The notes under the pieces: model-generated
Told to the model about the DNA's origin: nothing
What the model saw: only the letters and a program-made list of their open reading frames with translations
Databases searched by the model: none
Position numbers and translations under genes: made by a program
Shown here: positions 43,691 through 54,666 of the stretch, one piece after another
How the letters are laid out: each line of letters begins with the position of its first letter
How positions within the stretch are numbered: position 1 is the stretch's first letter
Source of the DNA: Strigamia acuminata
Taxonomy: Eukaryota; Arthropoda; Chilopoda; Geophilomorpha; Linotaeniidae
Assembly (NCBI GenBank): GCA_949358305.1
Contig: OX442314.1
Coordinates: 36,553,211 to 36,617,210 of the forward strand
DNA length: 64,000 bases
Direction: 5' to 3'

Positions 43691-46600
43691 TTATTTCTTC
43701 AAGTTATCGGCGTAACTTGGCTTATCTTCCGAACTTGGTTCGTCCAGGTTGGGAGATGTGGTCAATTTTGAGGAGTAGTCCGAGGGGTCTTCGCTCTCGT
43801 TCAAGTAGAAACGTAGGTGACCTGGCGCTTCCAGCGGATTTCCCGTTCGTTCGTGGGCCCAAATCGGCGGCAAAAAGGGCGACATCCCCTGATTGGTGTG
43901 ATGAATTCTTTGGGCTTCGGCAATGCTGGTTGGCGCGCGATGAGCTCGGAGCAGTCGTTGATGTTGGATGAAGCGATCGCCTCCGGCTCCGGCTTCGATA
44001 GCGTTCTTCATCCAGACATAAAGAGAATAGCCACGGTCTGGGGTTTGGAGTAATTTTGTTTCAGTGTCCTTCGTCAAGGACAACCCCGGGAAGTACAGCC
44101 GGAGTCTGGCGGCGATCTGAGGTTCTGCCGTCTTTGAAACCTTCATGCTCGATTTTGGGCGGAGCATTTTTCTTTTTGGTTCCTTCTTTTTGAGCGAGAC
44201 TGGTTCGGCCAGTGGCTCGGAAGGTCTATTTTCCTTCGGCGGAGGCGGAGGAGGAGGCGTAGGATCCCTGGGAGTCGGAGTTCCCACGACTGGTGTGGTC
44301 ACCGAAGATGACGGGAGCGGATGTTGAATGATCGCTCGAACGTTCTGGTACGAGGCCTCTGGATCCGGGTCCTGGGCCACCATTTGAGCTCGAATTACTG
44401 CCGCGGAGGGCACCAGGCGTGCCCAGCTGTCTACGAGAGCCGGCGGGACTTGGAAACCCTCGTGGGCCACTACGATCCAGGCTGCTACAGCAACACGTGC
44501 GTTTCGGAAGGTGGCGGCGGCCAGCAAAATCGACATCAAGTCGGTAATGGCAACCACGATCCTCGTATTCCAATTTGGATGATCCCGATTCTTGTTCTGC
44601 GTATATTCAATCGAGATCCGCTGAAGATTTGTGATGACGTTCTGGATCACGTTTTGTTGGTACGAATCCATTTCGCACAAAAGTGCTCTGGCCTGCTCCA
44701 CGGTTGTGACATCCAGGAATTGTTGCAACGTTACTTCCGAAGGGTTGATTGGAGTCGAGGCTTGGACGACTGCTGGGGCTGGCAACATCGGATTGGGTCC
44801 CGTGGATGTCGTTGGCTGAGGCACAGATCTGACCAGACGTCTTGATTTTTCCGGTTCGGGCTTGTCCCAAACAATTGGAGTTCTCGTTGAAGTTGAAGCT
44901 TCGGGGATAGTTGGGAGAGGTTCGACTTTGGCTGGTCCAAAGCGAGCCTCTCGATGTTTGAGTTGTTCTTCAGAACTCAGTGTCGGTGCGCCGATTATCA
45001 CTTTCTTGCGAAAGGCGCTTGGGAGGCTGACGCTGGAGGTTACGCTTCCCGTCTTCGAGAGTTCTGGCTTGATGAAAGCGCTTGGCGCCGTTTCTAGACT
45101 CGAGGCGGTAGAGGGAGTCGGGCGGTAGATTGGTTTCGGCTGCATTTGCTGGTATTTCATAACCACCGCGAGGAGATCCGCCTGAGTATACATCTTCTTC
45201 TGCTCGGGGACCTCGTCGATAATTACCTCGTCGTCGATCTTCATTGGTTCGGGACTGTCCCGAATTGATCGTGTATCTTCGTAGCGTTTCCTGTCTCGCT
45301 GTCGTATTTCCTCTTCACGATACGCTTTCCATGAACGTGTGCGACTCTCCGATCCTCTTCTTCTTCGATCGTCTTGTAGACGGAGGTTCTCTCGTTCACG
45401 TCGGGCTTTCTCATCACGTTCGCGTAGGAACTCCTCTCGGTGTCTGTTCCACGATTCTCTGTTTTCCTCCCGCCGTCTGAAGTAATTTCTACGATAATCG
45501 TCCCAACTTTCTTGGTTCTTATCGCGTCGGCGCTGATCTTCTCGGCAGTCGGGGCGTTCGCGTACATTCTCTCTTCCTCGGCTGTATGACGGGGCGTCCC
45601 TGGATTGAAATCGTGATGTTTTTGGGATCTCAGTCTTCCCTAGGCGAGAGAAAGCGCTTGGTTTGGCCAGGCGTTTCTTTGTCGCGGGTTTCTTGTTCTG
45701 CGCGCTGCTGGAAGTGCTTGGCTTGTCCAGGCATTGTTTCTTTGCTGAGCAGCCTCCTTCGTCGTGCTCGTTGGAAAGACGTTTCTCGGCCTTCTGGCGT
45801 TTGCGGCCAAAGAAACCTAAAAAGTGCAATTGGTGCATTGCTCGTTGCGAGGAAATAAAACCATGTCTTGGCCTCCAATCTGGGCGGTCGGGTCGATCGT
45901 CTCGGATTTGCTGGAGCCAAATCTTAATTTCCTCGGTCGAGTAACCGTCCGGCTGCAGATAATCGAAAACTTCGTCATGAGCGGTCCGCCTCACCTCTTC
46001 GTAATACGCCATATGGATTTCGTGTTTTTCTTCTTCCGTTTCGGCGTCGCGCCATTGCTCGTACACTTCCCATCCCCGTTGGTCGTCTGGAAAGGCGGCT
46101 CGGATTAGTGGATTTGGGATTGGCGCCGGCGGATCCATATTTCTAGAAATTACCGCCCGTAAAGCTGCTTGGTATTGGCGCGGCATGTAGTGGATCAACG
46201 TTTGCTGGCTAGACCAGTAGCGGCTGATCGCACGAGATAATAAAAGGCGAATTTTCCATGGTTCAAAGTCGACCGATTCTTCGAGCGCTTGTCGGAACAG
46301 TATGGGGATGACTTCACGCCATAAGCTGCCTGCGGAAACTCTTTTCGGGTCGATTTGCCCCCACGTAGTGCGATATCCGTCCTAAATATTAGAATATTAA
46401 TGAATATATTAGGATCGTTGATTAATTTGTTATATTTTTTTAGAGATTCTTTCGTCTAACACAAGATGGCGTCATGGTCGGCCATGTGCTTTTCGACCAC
46501 GTGTCTTGAAGTTACTTTTTCTTTCGGTATTTAATCAATTTTGACAATTTGTCACTTAAAGTTAAATTCTTTCTTCGTTCGTGGTCAGTCCACGGACTTA

Positions 46601-46800
46601 TTTCGTATTTTTAATTATCGATAATTGAATTTTTTCTATTTTTTACTTACGTCGGGTTGGGCATCGGGTTCATTGGGTTCGTCCCAATTTCCCTCTTCGT
46701 TGTTTACGACTATTTGTAACAAATCCACTTGATCTTCATCGTCATCCTCGGAAGCGTTGTTTACGGCCCGTTCAATTTCTTTCTTCCAATCATTTCTCAT
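43691..46800 (-). CDS. Element 2 third ORF: two exons, 946 aa, function unknown
   Basis: Exon 1 is 46800-46651 (ATG, 50 codons, Asp/Glu-rich) and ends at a perfect donor (GAC then gtaagt). The intron is 46650-46382, ending ...atatttag. Exon 2 is 46381-43691, phase 0, open to the stop. Features of the protein: an N-terminal Trp-containing helical region, a long Arg/Glu/Asp-rich stretch (about residues 220-400) likely to form charged helices, a Pro/Ser/Thr-rich linker, a more ordered block (LQQFLDVTTVEQARALLCEM ... VVAITDLMSILLAAATFRNA) and a Lys-rich C-terminal part. No signal peptide or TM segment, so not an envelope. It lies 219 bp beyond pol, as spliced env does in errantiviruses, but with different content. 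Confidence 0.72.
46382..46650 (-). other. Putative intron in element 2 third ORF
   Basis: 269 bp, AT-rich, donor gtaagt and acceptor ...aatatttag, with stop codons in frame. It separates two open exons that join in phase 0. Without splicing the 50-codon first exon would end shortly after the donor. Confidence 0.65.
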
Positions 46801-47018
46801 TTTTTGAAAATTAATTTGATACTTTGATTTACGGCTGCCTTGAGGTGATCGTCGCTTAGTCGGAGATGACAGTGATAAGTGTGGGTCGGGTTAGAGGTTA
46901 ACTATTAGTCTCATGTCGTCTTTGATTGGTTTGGCCAATTAAGACGCATTGTGGGACGTAACAGGTGTCCCCCCTGTGGTTGTTTTTATCGATTGTTTGA
47001 GACAATGGCCGGAGTCGC

Positions 47019-50000
47019 TTATTGTTTTCCGACGAGTTTCCCGTCTTTTATGAACGGGTTTGGCTTGTGTCGACGCATACCGTATATTTTATCAGGTTTG
47101 AGGATTCTTGTAGTCTTATTTTTGTTTGATTGCTTTCCTTTTTTAGGAGATTCTTCGACTATTTCCTCCCTCTCCGAAATCTCATCCGGGGCGTCGGCCG
47201 CTTCGCGTAACTCATCTTGAACTAAATTGGTTGGGCCAGTTTGTTCATCTAAAAACATGTCGCGAATAATTGGATTTTGCGCTGGTTTCGTCTGATATTC
47301 CGTCCAAGCCTCTTGAGGAAACTCAGGTAAGTATGGAGTTAATTCTCGGGCGTGGATCGATCTAAATTTAACGTTGTCTGCCAATCTTTTTAGCTTGAAA
47401 GCGTTTCCGCCGTGGGCTTCGAGTATGACGTACGGGCCGTCGCGTTTGTCTGCTAGGCCTGCGTGGATCCCCTTATCGGCGCTGGACTGAATGTGCGTGT
47501 CTTTCCAGACGAGGTCATTGACTTTAAAATTGCAGAAGGGCCGATCCTTTCCAGCAATGCTAATACGATCTCTCATGTCGAATATGTGAGACATCATGTG
47601 TTGATAAGTGGCCGAAATTATTTGCTCCAATCTATCGACATAAATATGAGGCTTCTCGGGATCGATTTCCAGTATTTCCTCCGGTATTCGCGGGTCCCAG
47701 GGCACTCTGAGTTCCCGAGCGAAGTTTAGAAACGCGGGAGAAAATTTGCGGTTCCTCGAGATCGTCGTGCGGATGCTGAAGGCAATTTCACGAAGATATT
47801 CGTCCCAGCTGGAGTGAACATCAGTGAAAATTGCCAGCGCATATTTTATGTCGCGATTTAACCTTTCGACGGGATTGGCCCGTGGATTATAGGTTGATGT
47901 GTATGATGTCTCGATGTCGAATTTTTTACAGAAGTCTTTATACAAATTTGACGCAAACTGTGGTCCATTATCGGAAATTAGTTTCCGAGGGAATCCGAAA
48001 TGAAGCGCCACTTCGTACAAACATCGAATGATTTTCTGCTTAGTTGGTCTCTCCATTGGAAAGAGCTCGGGCCATCCGGTCGCGACATCCATGATTACTA
48101 AAATATATTTGTTTTTATTGGATGACGTGGGTTTTGGGCCCATTAAATCCACGCTCCAGCAGTCGAAGGGTGCGAAGGGGCCGAGTGAGATTCTTTCGTA
48201 ATTCTTGGGCGTCCTAGGTTTGCACGCTTGGCATCTGGGGCAGTGGTGAATGAAACGAACAATATCTCGGGTCATTTTGGGCCAAAAATAGAGTTGGTTC
48301 GCACGGTAGATTGTTCTGGCCACTCCAGAATGTCCGGCGAGTGGGTGTCCGTGGACCATCCACAGAAACCTTGTTAGCAGACTCCTGGGTATAACGACTT
48401 TCATCGAAGTACCTGTCTCCGTCAGATCATCGCGGAAATTCGGGTGGTGTTTTAGTAGAAGTCCATCCTCGATTAAGTACGTGGAGGCTTCTCTTTCGAA
48501 TTCTTCGCGTTGGATTTCGTCGAAATTCTTGTCGGGAAATTTTTTATCTGTGATGAAGTCTCGATAAGTTTTACAGAAGTCGTCTGTCATTTGGGCGGCT
48601 ATTAATTCGTCCCTGGTGGGTGGCTTGCTGTTCGTCCCCTTGCTTACGTGGGCGACGAATGCTCGAACGTACTTGTCGGAGATTCGAGGTTCTATTGTTA
48701 GCTCGTAATTTGGGTGAGCGTCCTTGACAGACTGGTACGCTCGGAGCCAATAATTGTAATAATTTTGGTCTCCTGACTCGAGTTTCTCCTTGGGTAATTC
48801 GTTTAGCTTCTTAAATTCCCATTTTCGAACGGGGTTCGGACAGTAGAAGAGGCGTGAGTCGTCCTCTCCGCAGTCGGTCTCGTCTTCGGGGTCTGAAGCT
48901 GGGGCTCGTGAGAGGGCGTCTGCCACGACGTTGAATTTTCCGGGTCGGTATTCAATGATTAAGTCACAAGCCATTAATTCTAGCTGCCAGCGAGCCATTC
49001 TTCCGGACGGTTCCTTCAACGCCATTAACCATTTTAGTGCTTCGTGGTCGGTTTGTACGTTGAACTTGGTAAATTCCAGGTACGGTCTGAATTTTCGGAT
49101 TGCCCAGACAACGGCTAGACATTCTAACTCTGTCGCATTATAATTCTTTTCGGCTGCTTGTAACTTCCGGCTGATGAACATCGTCGGGACCTCTAATACT
49201 ACTCCGTCGATGTCATGCTTTTGAAGCAACGCAGCACCTAGGCCAATTCGACTGGCGTCGGTGTGGAGAGTGAATTCTCGATTAAGATCTGGCAGGGGAA
49301 TCCGCTTTACATCGATCAGCATTTGTTTTATTTTGTTAAACGATGTTTCGCAGTGGTCAGTCCACTCGAAATCTTTATCGTTGCGTAACAGATCTGTGAT
49401 GGGCGCCGCGACGTCTGCCAAATTTGGGAGCAATCGATTGAAGAAATTCACCATGCCCATGAAACGTTGGACTCCTTTTACATCTTCCGGGGCGGGGAAC
49501 TGGCTAATGGCCTGGGTCTTTTTCGGGTCGATGGATAGGCCACCTGTTCCGACTGTGTAACCCAGGAATGCCAATTCTTTGCGGCAAAATTTACTTTTCC
49601 CTGGATGGATGTTTAGTCCGGCCTTTGTGAGTCGCTCCATGACGTCATTCACATGCATCAAGTGGTCTGTAAAGGTCTGAGAGACTATTACTATGTCGTC
49701 AAGATAAGCCCATGCGTATTTGTGTAAGGCATCGCCGAGAACTTTTTCTATTAATTTTTGAAAGGTGGCGGGTGCGTTTACTAACCCGAAGGGCATTACA
49801 TTAAACATCAGTCGACCCTGTGGTGCCCAAAAAGCTGTTTTCTCCTTATCCTCTTCCCGCAATTCAACCTGCCAGTAACCCTTGGACAAGTCCATGGTCG
49901 TGACCCAGTTAAATGGGGCGAGTTCTCGTAAAATTGCTTCTATTGATGGCATTTGGATGGGGTCAATGACGGTTATGGCGTTTAAAGGTCTATAATCGAT

Positions 50001-51032
50001 GCAGAGGCGCGGTTCGGAGCCTGGTCGCATGACGAGGACAATCCTCATTCCATACTCTCCGATGGCGTGCGACACGATCCCTTTTTCGAGCAGCTCATTG
50101 CACATTGTTCTTACGATGTGTCTCTTCTGGGGATTCATAGTCTTAAAAGGCACTCGTACCGGTTTGCCCGTAACCAATTCGATCTCGTGCATTACGTAAC
50201 TTGTCTTCCCTGGATCCTTATTTAAGTTCTTCGAGTGCTTCTTGAGCATTTCTTCGAGGAGTTTCGTTTGTTCTTCTCCAAGATTGGCGTCTACTGCCAG
50301 ATTATGTATTAAATTCTCCTCCTGGAGGATAGTATTAAATGATTTAAAATTATAGTCTTGGATGAACTTTTTAATTTCGCCTCCTCCCCATTTCTCGTCG
50401 TCCTTAGCTTTGTCTAGGAGTTCCGGAGGTATTATGGGTAGTCGTGGGTCCTCGTGGTTGTCGATGTAATTCCACGAACGTGTGACTGGGTTGGGCTGGA
50501 TGTTCATCCGTTCCATCAAATCCATTCCTATCAGCAGGATTGTGTCTCGGGTTGGTAACACGATGAAGAAATGCTTAATCGTGCCTCCTTCCCATACGAA
50601 ATCGGTTGATAACGTCCCCACTGCTCTAACTTCTCCCGCTGCCGTAAGAACTCGAATATTCTCGTTCATTCCCCGTAATTTTTTCTGTATTTTTTCTTCG
50701 AGTGATTCGAACAAGTCGGTGGAGATAAACGACTGATCCGCTCCCGAGTCGAGTAGTCCCATTAACACCTTTTTGCCGAAAGAGACCGGTATTTTGGCCA
50801 GTACGTTCTTCGCTTCTGTTGATAGGTTGCAACGAAGTATTCGCTTTTTAAGAGGATTGGCCCCTTGGTCAAGCGGTAAAGTCATGAAAGCGTTGGCTAT
50901 GCCGTCTTCGTCTCTAATTTCGAATTCCCGTTTTTTGGTTGGAGTTGTGACTTCCTTGTTGGCAGCTTCCTCGAAAAATTCCAACAATTTTTTCATTTCT
51001 TTAATTTGTTTTTCCACTAGTGTAAGGTCCAT
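47019..51032 (-). CDS. Element 2 Pol polyprotein
   Basis: 1337 aa. Protease (GLLDSGADQSFIS), reverse transcriptase (MDLSKGYWQVEL, MPFGLVNAPATFQ, catalytic YLDD), RNase H (FTLHTDASRIGLGAAL), integrase zinc domain (HPLAGHSG ... CPRCQACK), integrase core (VDLMGPKP, ISDNGPQFAS, VERLNRD) and GPY motif (DGPYVILE). Frame -1 relative to gag; it stays open upstream of the ATG at 51032 through the gag stop, where AAAAA directly precedes TAA (minus strand). No disruption seen. Confidence 0.94.
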   Translation of the reverse strand: MDLTLVEKQIKEMKKLLEFFEEAANKEVTTPTKKREFEIRDEDGIANAFMTLPLDQGANPLKKRILRCNLSTEAKNVLAKIPVSFGKKVLMGLLDSGADQSFISTDLFESLEEKIQKKLRGMNENIRVLTAAGEVRAVGTLSTDFVWEGGTIKHFFIVLPTRDTILLIGMDLMERMNIQPNPVTRSWNYIDNHEDPRLPIIPPELLDKAKDDEKWGGGEIKKFIQDYNFKSFNTILQEENLIHNLAVDANLGEEQTKLLEEMLKKHSKNLNKDPGKTSYVMHEIELVTGKPVRVPFKTMNPQKRHIVRTMCNELLEKGIVSHAIGEYGMRIVLVMRPGSEPRLCIDYRPLNAITVIDPIQMPSIEAILRELAPFNWVTTMDLSKGYWQVELREEDKEKTAFWAPQGRLMFNVMPFGLVNAPATFQKLIEKVLGDALHKYAWAYLDDIVIVSQTFTDHLMHVNDVMERLTKAGLNIHPGKSKFCRKELAFLGYTVGTGGLSIDPKKTQAISQFPAPEDVKGVQRFMGMVNFFNRLLPNLADVAAPITDLLRNDKDFEWTDHCETSFNKIKQMLIDVKRIPLPDLNREFTLHTDASRIGLGAALLQKHDIDGVVLEVPTMFISRKLQAAEKNYNATELECLAVVWAIRKFRPYLEFTKFNVQTDHEALKWLMALKEPSGRMARWQLELMACDLIIEYRPGKFNVVADALSRAPASDPEDETDCGEDDSRLFYCPNPVRKWEFKKLNELPKEKLESGDQNYYNYWLRAYQSVKDAHPNYELTIEPRISDKYVRAFVAHVSKGTNSKPPTRDELIAAQMTDDFCKTYRDFITDKKFPDKNFDEIQREEFEREASTYLIEDGLLLKHHPNFRDDLTETGTSMKVVIPRSLLTRFLWMVHGHPLAGHSGVARTIYRANQLYFWPKMTRDIVRFIHHCPRCQACKPRTPKNYERISLGPFAPFDCWSVDLMGPKPTSSNKNKYILVIMDVATGWPELFPMERPTKQKIIRCLYEVALHFGFPRKLISDNGPQFASNLYKDFCKKFDIETSYTSTYNPRANPVERLNRDIKYALAIFTDVHSSWDEYLREIAFSIRTTISRNRKFSPAFLNFARELRVPWDPRIPEEILEIDPEKPHIYVDRLEQIISATYQHMMSHIFDMRDRISIAGKDRPFCNFKVNDLVWKDTHIQSSADKGIHAGLADKRDGPYVILEAHGGNAFKLKRLADNVKFRSIHARELTPYLPEFPQEAWTEYQTKPAQNPIIRDMFLDEQTGPTNLVQDELREAADAPDEISEREEIVEESPKKGKQSNKNKTTRILKPDKIYGMRRHKPNPFIKDGKLVGKQ

Positions 51033-51064
51033 CGTTTTTGAAGTTATCGCGAGCGGATGTGGAA

Positions 51065-53944
51065 TTATTTTTGTTCCGCCCGCGAGTTCCAGTTTTTTGA
51101 CATACTGTCGAATTTGGCGGTGAGTTCCTTCAAGACTTTTTCTTGCTCCTTAGCGAGCAATCTCACTAGTTCTTCTCTCTCTGCGGCCTTGTCGTCGGCT
51201 TTTTTCTTTGCCAATTTCGGGCAGGTCTGACGCCAGTGGCCGTCTTCGTTGCAGAAATTACAAGGGCTTTTCTTCTTTCCCTCCCGCGCAAAAGGTTTTT
51301 TGGGGTAGTCTTTCTTCTCAGAAGTCGCCTCTGTTTTCGGGTTGTGATGCTCCGATTTTCTGGACTTCATCTGAGGTCGGTAGCTGGGTGCCAGTTCCTT
51401 CCCCATGTTTGCATGTACAACCTCGTTGATACCTTCGTCGACCTCATCGCTTTCCGAGAATTGCTCAGAATCTTCGCTTATTTCGTCTTCCGACTTTTCC
51501 TCGGCGGCGTTAGTTTGCGTGCGATAGGCTTTATTTGGAGGTGGTAACGGGTTGGAAGCTTGTTGGTTTTTCTTTGAGGGGAGTGGCTCTATACTTCCGT
51601 TTAGATAATTTCGCGATTGGAGCAGCTTAGTGGAGTCTATGCTGCGTTCCTGTATTCGTTGCTGCCGAGCCACTCCTAGAGCTCGTTCTTCTTTTGTCAG
51701 ATTTTCGTTATACCGAGCATTTACTTCGGTGTGTTTCTTCTCGACGAAAGCGAGGATGGCTTTGAAATTATCTCCTTTAGGAGCGTTCATTTCTCGTAGG
51801 ACTTTGGTTGCGGTTTCGTTTAGTCCTTGTTCGAAGAGAGCCTTCTGAGCGTGTTGGTCAAATGGTTTGTCCATTTCACGGAACAGGCTGTCGGCTCGTT
51901 GTACGTACTCCCTCAGAGTTTCCCCGGGAGCTTGCTTCATAGAGCTTACTCTTTTCTGGATTTCTTGGCTCGTCTCGCCATATTGATTGTGGAACTTTAT
52001 GACGAAGTCCTCCCAGTTTCGGGGTTGGACATCAGCGTACCAGTTTCGGGCCCGGTTGATCAGCATTTCTGGTATTCCGCGTGCAACCATTTCGTCGGGT
52101 TCCGCTCCTAAACGATTAATCGTCAGGGCGACTTCGTCCAAAAACAAGTTGCCAGCGTTCCAGGATCCGTCGAACTTAATTAGTCTCAGGGTCGTCCACT
52201 TGATGTTGTTATCCTTGCGAGAATACAGCCATCGGTCCGCGGAGTAACGTTTCAACAATCCTTCGCTTCGATCGTCTTCCTCGGTCTCTTGGCCACGGCT
52301 CTGTTGAAGTTTTTGGTCCATGGCTTGAAGGAGTTCGTCTTTCATCGTCCGTAGTTGGTTGCTTAGCGAGTCAGTCTCACTAGGCAGCGGTGATGATCGT
52401 GGATTGTCGGAAGGGAGGCTTGGGTAATGCGTACCGTTGCCTGTCAGTCCGAATTGATTGTGTTGGAACGACGTTTGTCCTGATGATCCCGCGGCGTTCG
52501 GATTATTCGTGAGGTCTTGCGCTACCGTTGAGTTATCGGGGTTCGATTTTTCCGGAGCGGAGGTTCGGCTCAACTTTGTTCCGGGCGGTATCAGATCGTC
52601 CAGTCGGGTCCCCGTGAGGCCTTCGTTCGTTTTTTTGATAAAAACATAGGAGTCTCTTCCAGCATATGCTTCGGCGGCGTGCTTCTTTTCGAGGTGATTT
52701 TTAACTGCGTTAATCTCCTCGAGCGTCGGCATGGCCAGTTTATTTCGACCTGCTTCGTTGCGTATCTGGTTCTTCTGATTTATACATCTGATTAGTTCGG
52801 TGTTAGGGTCGCCTGGGTTGGTATTACTGGTTTGGCCAGTTTTCATTGCAAATGAGTTTTTTATTGCCCATGATTGCGCGCCCTGATTATTCCTCCTATC
52901 CTGTATAAACGCCTCGTATAGTTCTCCTTTGACTTCGTCCGATTCGTTCAAGATGCTATCTAGTCCGTTGACTCGGATACTGCCGTGAGATGCTTGAGAG
53001 TCGATACTTTCACTGTCTGACGTTGCTTCGCCGCCGGTCTCGGACTGCTGTCGATCTGCTCCGACCCGACGTCGTTTCTCCCCGCGTCTGGCCGTGTTTT
53101 CTGCCGATCTTTTTTCAGTCCTCTGATTTACCAGGTCAATTACTCGGCTTAGTTCTGCGTAAGGATCCTTGTCCTGATCGATCTCGATGCCGTGTGCGCA
53201 GGCCACTCGAGTTACTTCTATTGCTTTGGCTACCAGCTCCTTAGCTGTGTGAGACCGTTCTGGGGAGCTCTGTACGGAGTTTGGCTCCGAATGCTGGCTT
53301 AACCCGTTGCTTGGTGGCCGGATCTGGTAGTCCTTTGCCATTTCTCGTTCGATTATTTTTTGCTTCGCGAGCAGTTCTCGAGCCAGCTCGCGCTCCATTG
53401 CCATTTGCTTTTCTTGGCTTTCACGGGCGGCCGCCATCTGCTTAGCTTGACGTTCTTGTGCCAAGCTCTGTTCCATGGCAGCTAACTTCTCGCGATGCTC
53501 TCTGGCTAAATCTTCCATCAATTCGTTTTTCTTCTTTTCCAACGCGGCTGTTCTCGCTTGGTCGGCTCGGGTAGCCTCGTTGATAATTGCGGCGCCTGTA
53601 CTTGCCGCTTTATTTAGAAGAGTCATTAGGTCCATTTCACTGGGATCCTTTTCGACTGGTCTGGGGCTTTTCAATCCGAATCGAGGGTTTTCGAACGATT
53701 TATTTAGTCTGTTTTCTTCGTGAGAGCTTCCTGATCCTTCGAATTCGCCTCCCGTGAACGGAAGTTGTCTTGCAAGGGGAAGGCCTTCACTTGATGATTC
53801 CGTTGAAACTTCAGTCGAGTTAGTCTCGACTTCTGGTTCCACGTGGTTCGCTTCTTCCGCTTTTTGGCGTTCGATTTCTTCGGTTTCCTTCCTCTCTTTT
53901 TCGTCGTTACGCCTTTTTCTGTCTTCTGCGGTAGTTTTCGTCAT
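51065..53944 (-). CDS. Element 2 Gag
   Basis: 959 aa, large for a Ty3/gypsy Gag. A charged N-terminus, then a long predicted coiled coil at about residues 110-200 (Ala/Glu/Lys/Gln-rich heptads), a retrotransposon gag domain near residues 600-720 (LINRARNWYADVQPRNWEDF, KQAPGETLREYVQRADSLFR) and a classical zinc knuckle CNFCNEDGHWRQTC (CX2CX4HX4C) near the C-terminus. The leader before its ATG is only 94 bp. Confidence 0.92.
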   Translation of the reverse strand: MTKTTAEDRKRRNDEKERKETEEIERQKAEEANHVEPEVETNSTEVSTESSSEGLPLARQLPFTGGEFEGSGSSHEENRLNKSFENPRFGLKSPRPVEKDPSEMDLMTLLNKAASTGAAIINEATRADQARTAALEKKKNELMEDLAREHREKLAAMEQSLAQERQAKQMAAARESQEKQMAMERELARELLAKQKIIEREMAKDYQIRPPSNGLSQHSEPNSVQSSPERSHTAKELVAKAIEVTRVACAHGIEIDQDKDPYAELSRVIDLVNQRTEKRSAENTARRGEKRRRVGADRQQSETGGEATSDSESIDSQASHGSIRVNGLDSILNESDEVKGELYEAFIQDRRNNQGAQSWAIKNSFAMKTGQTSNTNPGDPNTELIRCINQKNQIRNEAGRNKLAMPTLEEINAVKNHLEKKHAAEAYAGRDSYVFIKKTNEGLTGTRLDDLIPPGTKLSRTSAPEKSNPDNSTVAQDLTNNPNAAGSSGQTSFQHNQFGLTGNGTHYPSLPSDNPRSSPLPSETDSLSNQLRTMKDELLQAMDQKLQQSRGQETEEDDRSEGLLKRYSADRWLYSRKDNNIKWTTLRLIKFDGSWNAGNLFLDEVALTINRLGAEPDEMVARGIPEMLINRARNWYADVQPRNWEDFVIKFHNQYGETSQEIQKRVSSMKQAPGETLREYVQRADSLFREMDKPFDQHAQKALFEQGLNETATKVLREMNAPKGDNFKAILAFVEKKHTEVNARYNENLTKEERALGVARQQRIQERSIDSTKLLQSRNYLNGSIEPLPSKKNQQASNPLPPPNKAYRTQTNAAEEKSEDEISEDSEQFSESDEVDEGINEVVHANMGKELAPSYRPQMKSRKSEHHNPKTEATSEKKDYPKKPFAREGKKKSPCNFCNEDGHWRQTCPKLAKKKADDKAAEREELVRLLAKEQEKVLKELTAKFDSMSKNWNSRAEQK

Positions 53945-54016
53945 TTTCTTGCGATATAATGATCGGTCGAAAGATCCCGGTTATTATTTAAAGTTTTGTC
54001 GTAAGGTTAGCAAATT

Positions 54017-54036
54017 CTATCCCGGACAGACCCCCA
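54017..54036 (-). other. Candidate primer-binding site of element 2
   Basis: On the minus strand TGGGGGTCTGTCCGGGATAG starts two bases inside the 5' LTR. It resembles the tRNA-Pro complementary site (TGGGGG...GTCCGGGAT) with a few mismatches. Confidence 0.6.
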
Positions 54037-54038
54037 CG

Positions 54039-54666
54039 TGTCGTGATTCGACTTGCGGTTAAAGATAATAAATAATACACTCGGGAATACAATATACTTC
54101 AAATACTACTTTATTAAACACGCTTACTAATACAACTATAAGTTAAGATGTTTCCTGTGGTGGTCCTCGGATTCGGCTGCGAATACGAGTTGCCGCTAAA
54201 CAATGGCGGATCCAATTGTTTAGTCCTACGCGTGGTCTGTGTTTGTTGTCTAGGGTATTTCCACGTGTTATTATGAACACGCGAGAATTCGCTTTCTCGT
54301 GCGAATTAAACGAATATCGTTCGGATATTTATTCTAGCGTAGATTGGCTACGCTAAATAAATGTGGCTGTTGTACAGTTGAAATGGTCAGCGGGCACCGG
54401 TCCTCGATCAATCCGTGAAACGGCCTGAAAGGTGAGGTAAATGGTGCTCTTGCTGAGATTGGTAACTGTAGTGTCGTTTCCGGTCAAGTGTTGACGTTAT
54501 ATATTAACCGGAAATGACGTCATATGCAAATCCTTCTGATTATGCAGGTTCGCAGAAACACGAGACTAGTCAGTCTAGTCTGTATTTCTAGCGCGCTCTA
54601 GTGGCGAGAATCAATAACATGATAATCGTCACCAATTACTTCTTCAGGTGATGCCGAATCACCACA
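54039..54666 (-). repeat. 5' LTR of element 2
   Basis: A 628-bp copy of 42869-43496; the CRE and octamer sites recur at 54515-54522 and 54524-54531. ATTT follows at 54667-54670. Confidence 0.95.

Larger units (their letters stand above)
42869..54666 (-). mobile_element. Full-length Ty3/gypsy LTR retrotransposon (element 2)
   Basis: 11,798 bp with 628-bp direct LTRs (offset 11,170 bp) that start TGTCGTGATTCG and end CGAATCACCACA, an 11/12 inverted repeat. The target-site duplication is ATTT (42865-42868 and 54667-54670). Minus-strand order: LTR, primer-binding site, gag (959 aa), pol (1337 aa), a two-exon third ORF (946 aa), polypurine tract, LTR. LTRs appear identical and ORFs are intact, so it is recent and possibly active. 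The paralogous repeat at 58526-58529 shows the empty site with a single ATTT. Confidence 0.95.

Noticed and set aside
18463-46800. Envelope genes in the two Ty3/gypsy elements
   Set aside because: The third ORFs occupy the env position but lack a signal peptide, fusion peptide or transmembrane anchor.
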